From contig CALDNG010000099.1 in NCBI GenBank assembly GCA_937915285.1, positions 1 through 7,752 of the forward strand: a stretch of DNA of 7,752 bases, written 5' to 3'. The translations under genes and the position numbers were made by a program. Positions 5,472 through 7,752 of the stretch are shown here, piece by piece. This DNA is from an uncultured Desulfomonile sp. GTDB taxonomy: Bacteria > Desulfobacterota > Desulfomonilia > Desulfomonilales > Desulfomonilaceae. How positions within the stretch are numbered: the stretch's first letter is position 1; each line of letters starts with the position of its first letter. The notes beneath the pieces are model-generated. The model searched no databases, was not told the DNA's origin, and was given only the letters and a program-made list of their open reading frames with translations.

Positions 5472-5500
5472 GATCTACCAGAATAACATCTCTATGTCAA
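5472..5500 (-). promoter_or_regulatory. Candidate promoter for the HtrA-type protease gene
   Basis: On the minus strand TTGACA (5500-5495) is a perfect -35, followed after 17 bp by TAGATC (5477-5472), a weak -10. The predicted start falls near 5465, right at the annotated GTG. If real, either the message is nearly leaderless or translation starts at a downstream TTG such as 5425. Confidence 0.35.
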
Positions 5501-5570
5501 CTTAATGTATTTACAATATCATGAATAAAAAACCTTATGTTTTAAATCATATTAAAGCCTGGAGATCCTG

Positions 5571-6410
5571 TTATAACAGTAGTAGCAATTCGCGTACTAT
5601 CTTGGCCGACAGGATTGAACTCATTCCCGATGGGTCCAAAGAAGGATTTAATTCAACCACGTCCGCTCCGATCAGATCTATGGACTTCAACATTTTGAAG
5701 AACCGTTCAAGGTCGGAGTAAAACCACCCTCCGGCCTCAGGATTGCCAGTTCCCGGGAGGCAGGCTGGGTCCATAACGTCAAGGTCCAGAGTCAGGTAGA
5801 CCTTGCCACCCTGGAGGCGATTGAGAATGTAACGCTCTGAGCCTCTATCCCACTGGTAGAGAGTTTCGTTTTCTTTCATCCACAGGAATTCCTGCTTCGT
5901 TCCCGACCTGATCCCGAGTTGAATGAGGCGGTCCGGACCAATGATATCAGCAACTTTGCGAATGACAGTAGCGTGACTCAGTGGGGCGCCCTCATATTCA
6001 GTCCGAAGATCCGTATGAGCATCCAGATGTATGACGAAGAAGTCCTTGGAAAATTTGTTGAAGGCGCGAATAATCGGAAGAGTTATCGTGTGCTCGCCTC
6101 CAAGCGCTAGAGGCTTGCCTCCATCATTAATTAATTCCGAACAAAACGATTCAATTTCATCCAGTCGCCTACTAAGGTTCTTATCGGAGAAGTTAATGTT
6201 TCCAAGATCTGAGAATCCGAAATCAAGCAGGTCTCTATCCAGGAAAGGTGAATATGTCTCAATTGAGTCTGAAACTTCTCTTATTGCGTTTGGTCCTTTG
6301 TCCGAACCGGATCTGTATGTAGATGTCTGGTCAATTGGGCACCCAAAAATGGCAGGTCTTCCCTTTATGGTTCTATCACCGTGGCTCTCCAGAAAACTTA
6401 CAGGATTCAT
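5571..6410 (-). CDS. speB: Agmatinase (arginase/ureohydrolase family)
   Basis: This ureohydrolase would split agmatine to putrescine plus urea with a di-manganese centre. Numbered from the longer ATG (6416), the ligands are His109 (GGEHT), Asp132, His134 and Asp136 (LDAHTD), and Asp211 and Asp213 in DLDVMDP. The substrate-loop motifs HATVIRK and ELNPSLDPSG are also present. The annotated start is the third codon, ATG 6410: GGAG (6418-6421) stands 7 nt before it but only 1 nt before ATG 6416. That gives 279 residues, normal for the family. The neighbours, arginine decarboxylase and spermidine synthase, support agmatine or N1-aminopropylagmatine as substrate over arginine, formiminoglutamate or guanidinobutyrate; the family alone would not decide. 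A structured 130-base spacer separates it from speE. The C-terminus is an unusual run of five leucines. Confidence 0.88.
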   Translation of the reverse strand: MNPVSFLESHGDRTIKGRPAIFGCPIDQTSTYRSGSDKGPNAIREVSDSIETYSPFLDRDLLDFGFSDLGNINFSDKNLSRRLDEIESFCSELINDGGKPLALGGEHTITLPIIRAFNKFSKDFFVIHLDAHTDLRTEYEGAPLSHATVIRKVADIIGPDRLIQLGIRSGTKQEFLWMKENETLYQWDRGSERYILNRLQGGKVYLTLDLDVMDPACLPGTGNPEAGGWFYSDLERFFKMLKSIDLIGADVVELNPSLDPSGMSSILSAKIVRELLLLL

Positions 6411-6427
6411 TTCCATGCTCCGAATTT

Positions 6428-6440
6428 AATCAATTTGATT
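6428..6440. promoter_or_regulatory. 13-bp palindrome just upstream of the speB ribosome site
   Basis: AATCAA-T-TTGATT (6428-6440) is a perfect odd-centred palindrome lying 7 nt upstream of the GGAG element of speB. It could be an operator or a small stem near the ribosome site. It is A/T-rich and short, so chance occurrence is quite possible. Confidence 0.25.
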
Positions 6441-6450
6441 GGAAATAATG

Positions 6451-6499
6451 AGGCGGATCTGGAGCAGTGAACCGTTGTTCAGACGCTCAAAATCCGCCT
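6451..6499. other. Long imperfect stem-loop in the speE-speB spacer
   Basis: Three nested arms align in order: AGGCGGAT (6451-6458) with ATCCGCCT (6492-6499), GAGC (6462-6465) with GCTC (6485-6488), and TGAAC (6468-6472) with GTTCA (6477-6481), capped by the 4-nt loop CGTT. The total is 17 base pairs with small internal loops of 3x3 and 2x3. On the minus (coding) strand it ends 30 nt before the speB ribosome site and is followed by CATTATTT, not a clear U-tract, so an RNA processing, stability or attenuation role is likelier than termination. On the plus strand it runs into TTTTATAT and could stop antisense transcription. Confidence 0.65.
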
Positions 6500-6540
6500 T
6501 TTATATAAAACATTCGATCAGTCAGTAGCCCGTGGGCCGG

Positions 6541-7404
6541 TTAATTTTTTATTCCCGCCAACTTCTTGACAAACTGAGGGAGGCTGAAAGCAGCCGGGTG
6601 TATGGCTCTGTTGTAGTATTTTAGCGATCCAAGCACGTCATCAGGAATAATAAACCTATCAACTGAAATGTTTTGTGTATCGTTCAGGCACATTGTAAAC
6701 GACCACATGGCCCCAGGGTAGCTCGGAATAACTGCCAGATAGGGTTTGACATTGTCTGGGCCAAATACTGAACGAAGCTTTTCAACCGTTTCACTGAACA
6801 CATCTGCCATGAAAATCGGGCTTTCTGTCTGGAAAACGGCCATTCCACCTTTTCGCAGCCCATTCTTTATCGACTGATAAAAAGAAACCTCGTAAAGGGC
6901 CTTGCCTGGTCCTATCGGGTCGGTGGAATCTACGAATATGGCGTCGAACTGATCCGGACGGTTTGCCACAAAGGCCGCTCCATCCTCAAAAGCGCATCTG
7001 GCTCGGGGATCATCGAGCCCGGAAGAAACTTCTGGAAAGAACTTGCGACATGAGGTGGTTACCATCTCATCTATTTCGCAAAGGGTTATTTCCCTAAGGG
7101 AGTTGTATTTCACCAGTTCAGTTACGGCCCCACCGTCCCCACCGCCAATCACAAGGGCGGCCTGAGGGGCGTTGAGGATGCTCATTGCCGGATGAATCAG
7201 CATTTCATGATAAATGAAAGTGTCCTTTTCAGTGACCATGAAACAACCGTCTAGGACCAATATTCGGCCCATGGCCGGTGTGTCATAAATCTCTATCTTC
7301 TGAAAGGGACTCTGGGCCTCGTATAATTTGGAAGAACATTTGAGACCAAACGACGATATCCCACCATAAGCCTCTACGAACCAGCCATCAGGATTTATTG
7401 ACAT
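6541..7404 (-). CDS. speE: Spermidine synthase (polyamine aminopropyltransferase)
   Basis: SpeE transfers the aminopropyl group of decarboxylated S-adenosylmethionine to putrescine, giving spermidine and methylthioadenosine, in the cytoplasm. The 287-residue protein has the family order. An N-terminal beta domain holds SPFQKIEIYDTP (32-43), LVLDGCFMVTEKD (49-61) and YHEMLIHP (65-72). The Rossmann fold starts with VIGGGDGG (85-92), then E110/D112 in CEID, EDGAAF (140-145) and the active-site segment DSTDPIGPGKALY (159-171). These are the residues that hold the cosubstrate and amine. ATG 7404 lies inside the end of the decarboxylase gene (10-nt overlap). The upstream ribosome site is poor, so translation is probably coupled. 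Agmatine could be the acceptor instead of putrescine; sequence motifs here do not settle it. Confidence 0.93.
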   Translation of the reverse strand: MSINPDGWFVEAYGGISSFGLKCSSKLYEAQSPFQKIEIYDTPAMGRILVLDGCFMVTEKDTFIYHEMLIHPAMSILNAPQAALVIGGGDGGAVTELVKYNSLREITLCEIDEMVTTSCRKFFPEVSSGLDDPRARCAFEDGAAFVANRPDQFDAIFVDSTDPIGPGKALYEVSFYQSIKNGLRKGGMAVFQTESPIFMADVFSETVEKLRSVFGPDNVKPYLAVIPSYPGAMWSFTMCLNDTQNISVDRFIIPDDVLGSLKYYNRAIHPAAFSLPQFVKKLAGIKN

Positions 7405-7752
7405 AGCACCACCGCAGCAAAAACCGCCCCTATTCTCTGGACACGAATAGTGGCTGAAATACTCTTGATCTCTTTGATCTTTCTCTTTCTTATGGTTTCC
7501 ATACCTTCCATGACCATGTCTCTGGCAGCTTTCTCACAGTCCTCCGGGCCACCGATTCTCGAACACTCCATGATCAGACCAGATTCCAGAGGATCCTCAG
7601 GAATACCAACTGCAACAGCCGCGGAAATTATTTGGCCTGCGACGTCTGAACATCTATCACCATATGCAAGCGGCACAAAAGATCCTCGGACCAGAGGATG
7701 CTTGTCGACCAGAGTGGCGCCAGGAGGAAGGATGCTGCTCATTTTTATCAGA
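7395..7752 (-). CDS. pdaD: Pyruvoyl-dependent arginine decarboxylase, C-terminal part (runs off right edge)
   Basis: This enzyme converts arginine to agmatine and CO2 with a pyruvoyl group made by self-cleavage at a Ser-Ser bond. The visible residues begin LIKMSSILPPGA, which align closely with the Methanocaldococcus jannaschii cleavage region (LIRISSIMPP, recalled from the family). The frame is open through the right edge, so ATG 7742 is an internal methionine and not the start; the N-terminal beta chain is outside the window. The visible part is essentially the alpha chain. It includes GSFVPLAYGDRCSDVAGQ, the SAAVAVGIP strand, GLIMEC with the expected catalytic glutamate, and the C-terminal GAVFAAVVL strand. 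It overlaps speE by 10 nt in the same direction. Bacterial relatives include AaxB of Chlamydia, so an arginine-agmatine exchange role is possible, but the speE/speB context points to polyamine synthesis. Confidence 0.9.
   Translation of the reverse strand, partial: LIKMSSILPPGATLVDKHPLVRGSFVPLAYGDRCSDVAGQIISAAVAVGIPEDPLESGLIMECSRIGGPEDCEKAARDMVMEGMETIRKRKIKEIKSISATIRVQRIGAVFAAVVLCQ

Noticed and set aside
5521..5721. A 66-codon plus-strand ORF over the end of agmatinase
   Set aside because: Most of it is antisense to well-supported speB coding sequence, and no ribosome site precedes the ATG.
6411..6416. First ATG (6416) of agmatinase
   Set aside because: Its ribosome site would be only 1 nt away, whereas the same GGAG is 7 nt from ATG 6410.
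6525..6550. GCCC-GT-GGGC hairpin next to a T-run at the end of speE
   Set aside because: The stem is only 4 bp with a 2-nt loop. The T-run lies on the plus strand (it is the Lys/Asn-coding end of speE), so it is not a terminator for the minus-strand gene.
1..7752. tRNA, rRNA, CRISPR arrays or insertion sequences
   Set aside because: Reading both strands showed no cloverleaf-like tRNA ends, no regularly spaced repeats, and no transposase or paired terminal inverted repeats.

Overview
The window reads as a mid-G+C bacterial chromosome segment. It most resembles an anaerobic deltaproteobacterium-type organism (Desulfobacterota, Syntrophobacteria or Desulfomonilia-like). This is an inference from gene content: a CooT-family nickel protein, a NapH-like iron-sulfur membrane protein, a pyruvoyl-type arginine decarboxylase, and a standard Gram-negative type periplasmic HtrA protease. 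No rRNA, tRNA, CRISPR array, transposase or phage gene was seen.

Layout from left to right. At 1-848 (minus) lies the N-terminal 282 residues of a GT39/ArnT-like membrane glycosyltransferase that runs off the left edge. It is missed by simple ORF calling because its stop lies outside the window. At 849-1476 is a 628-base region without a convincing protein gene. It holds a very AT-rich block (961-1160, about 22% G+C by hand count), a plus-strand promoter-like motif followed by a ribosome site and a 16-codon ORF, and two terminator-like hairpins for minus-strand transcription. At 1477-1992 (minus) is an HNH endonuclease. At 2129-2320 (minus) is a 63-residue CooT-family protein. At 2420-3193 (minus) is a NapH-like membrane [4Fe-4S] protein, and at 3261-3578 (minus) an unrecognised 105-residue membrane-anchored protein. 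At 3761-4336 (plus) is guanylate kinase, the only confident plus-strand gene. At 4337-5464 (minus) is a DegS/HtrA-type serine protease whose stop codon abuts the gmk stop with no base between. At 5571-6410 (minus) is agmatinase, at 6541-7404 (minus) spermidine synthase, and at 7395-7752 (minus) the C-terminal part of pyruvoyl-dependent arginine decarboxylase, running off the right edge.

How the genes work together. The right third is a polyamine cluster in pathway order: arginine to agmatine (PvlArgDC), agmatine to putrescine (SpeB) and putrescine to spermidine (SpeE). The same three enzymes could also run the route in which agmatine is aminopropylated first. S-adenosylmethionine decarboxylase is not in the window. 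The middle holds a possible redox/metal module (unknown anchored protein, NapH-like Fe-S protein, CooT).

Several annotated starts differ from the longest ORF because the ribosome sites favour an internal codon: the HNH protein, the NapH-like protein, the small anchored protein and agmatinase. The less usual signals are two U-tract-free hairpins between minus-strand cistrons (3231-3255 and 6451-6499), the possible 16-codon transcript near 1213, and palindromes in the 3579-3760 divergent region. I found no strong evidence for an entirely new system. The best candidates for a second look are the unknown-protein/NapH/CooT group and the structured speE-speB spacer.
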